From Syntrophaceae bacterium UBA7520 (lineage in GTDB: Bacteria; Desulfobacterota; Syntrophia; Syntrophales; Smithellaceae), in assembly GCA_002478265.1 (NCBI GenBank), contig DLNC01000037.1:1-32699 (forward strand): a stretch of DNA of 32,699 nt. Reading direction: 5' to 3'. Every line of letters begins with the position of its first letter. Position 1 is the stretch's first letter. The translations under genes were made by a program, and so were the position numbers. The notes beneath the pieces were generated by a model. The model did not search any database. It was not told the DNA's origin and saw nothing but the letters and a program-made list of their open reading frames with translations. Of the stretch, positions 32,661-32,699 are shown piece by piece.

Positions 32661-32699
32661 TGCTATTCTCCGTGTTTTTTTTACCTTGCACATTTTATT

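Overview
The window comes from a Gram-negative bacterium and is mostly one large outer-membrane biogenesis locus. The order lysS-lolC-lolD-bamA-skp-lpxD-lpxA-oxidoreductase-lpxB-msbA, followed by heptosyltransferase genes, is the one I know from Deltaproteobacteria (Desulfobacterota). The moderate G+C content and gene set would suit a Syntrophales-type anaerobe. The genus is inference. No rRNA, tRNA, CRISPR array, insertion sequence or phage gene was seen.

Region 1 (1-7916) is surface-polysaccharide and accessory territory. It holds a WaaP/InaA-type sugar kinase and a GT4 glycosyltransferase on the plus strand. On the minus strand are galE, a membrane PMT/ArnT-like glycosyltransferase, folD, a ytfJ-family periplasmic protein, a second WaaP/InaA-type kinase, an unrecognised small ORF, and an AT-rich stretch of about 480 bases with no convincing gene. 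The kinase/small-ORF/gene-poor segment (about 6175-7916) is visibly more AT-rich than what follows and may be acquired or decaying.

Region 2 (7917-26138, minus strand) is a nearly gapless run of sixteen genes: lysS, lolC, lolD, bamA, skp, lpxD, lpxA, gnnA-like, gnnB-like, lpxB, msbA, lpxK, lpxL-like, waaF, gmhB, waaC. Many junctions overlap by 1-29 bases or use ATGA coupling. The genes cover lipoprotein release, outer-membrane protein insertion and chaperoning, lipid A synthesis and export, and inner-core heptose addition. The most informative point is an oxidoreductase/aminotransferase pair between lpxA and lpxB. It matches the GnnA/GnnB arrangement that makes UDP-GlcNAc3N, so lipid A here is predicted to carry 2,3-diamino-2,3-dideoxyglucose and extra amide-linked acyl chains. 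fabZ, lpxI/lpxH and waaA, often found in such clusters, are absent from this one.

Region 3 (26139-32699) holds ssb (plus strand, divergent from lysS, with strong promoter-like sequences and an inverted repeat), a rodZ-like/tatA pair (minus), suhB (plus), and an Mla-type phospholipid transport operon (minus). That operon is mlaE with a fused STAS domain, mlaF, mlaD, an auxiliary lipoprotein gene and yjbQ. The convergent suhB and yjbQ genes share a TTAA that supplies both stop codons.

Together the genes build and maintain the outer membrane: lipid A and core synthesis (Lpx, Gnn, Waa, Gmh), LPS flipping (MsbA), lipoprotein release (Lol), beta-barrel assembly (Bam, Skp) and lipid trafficking (Mla). 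Housekeeping genes (lysS, ssb, folD, suhB, tatA) lie at the edges.
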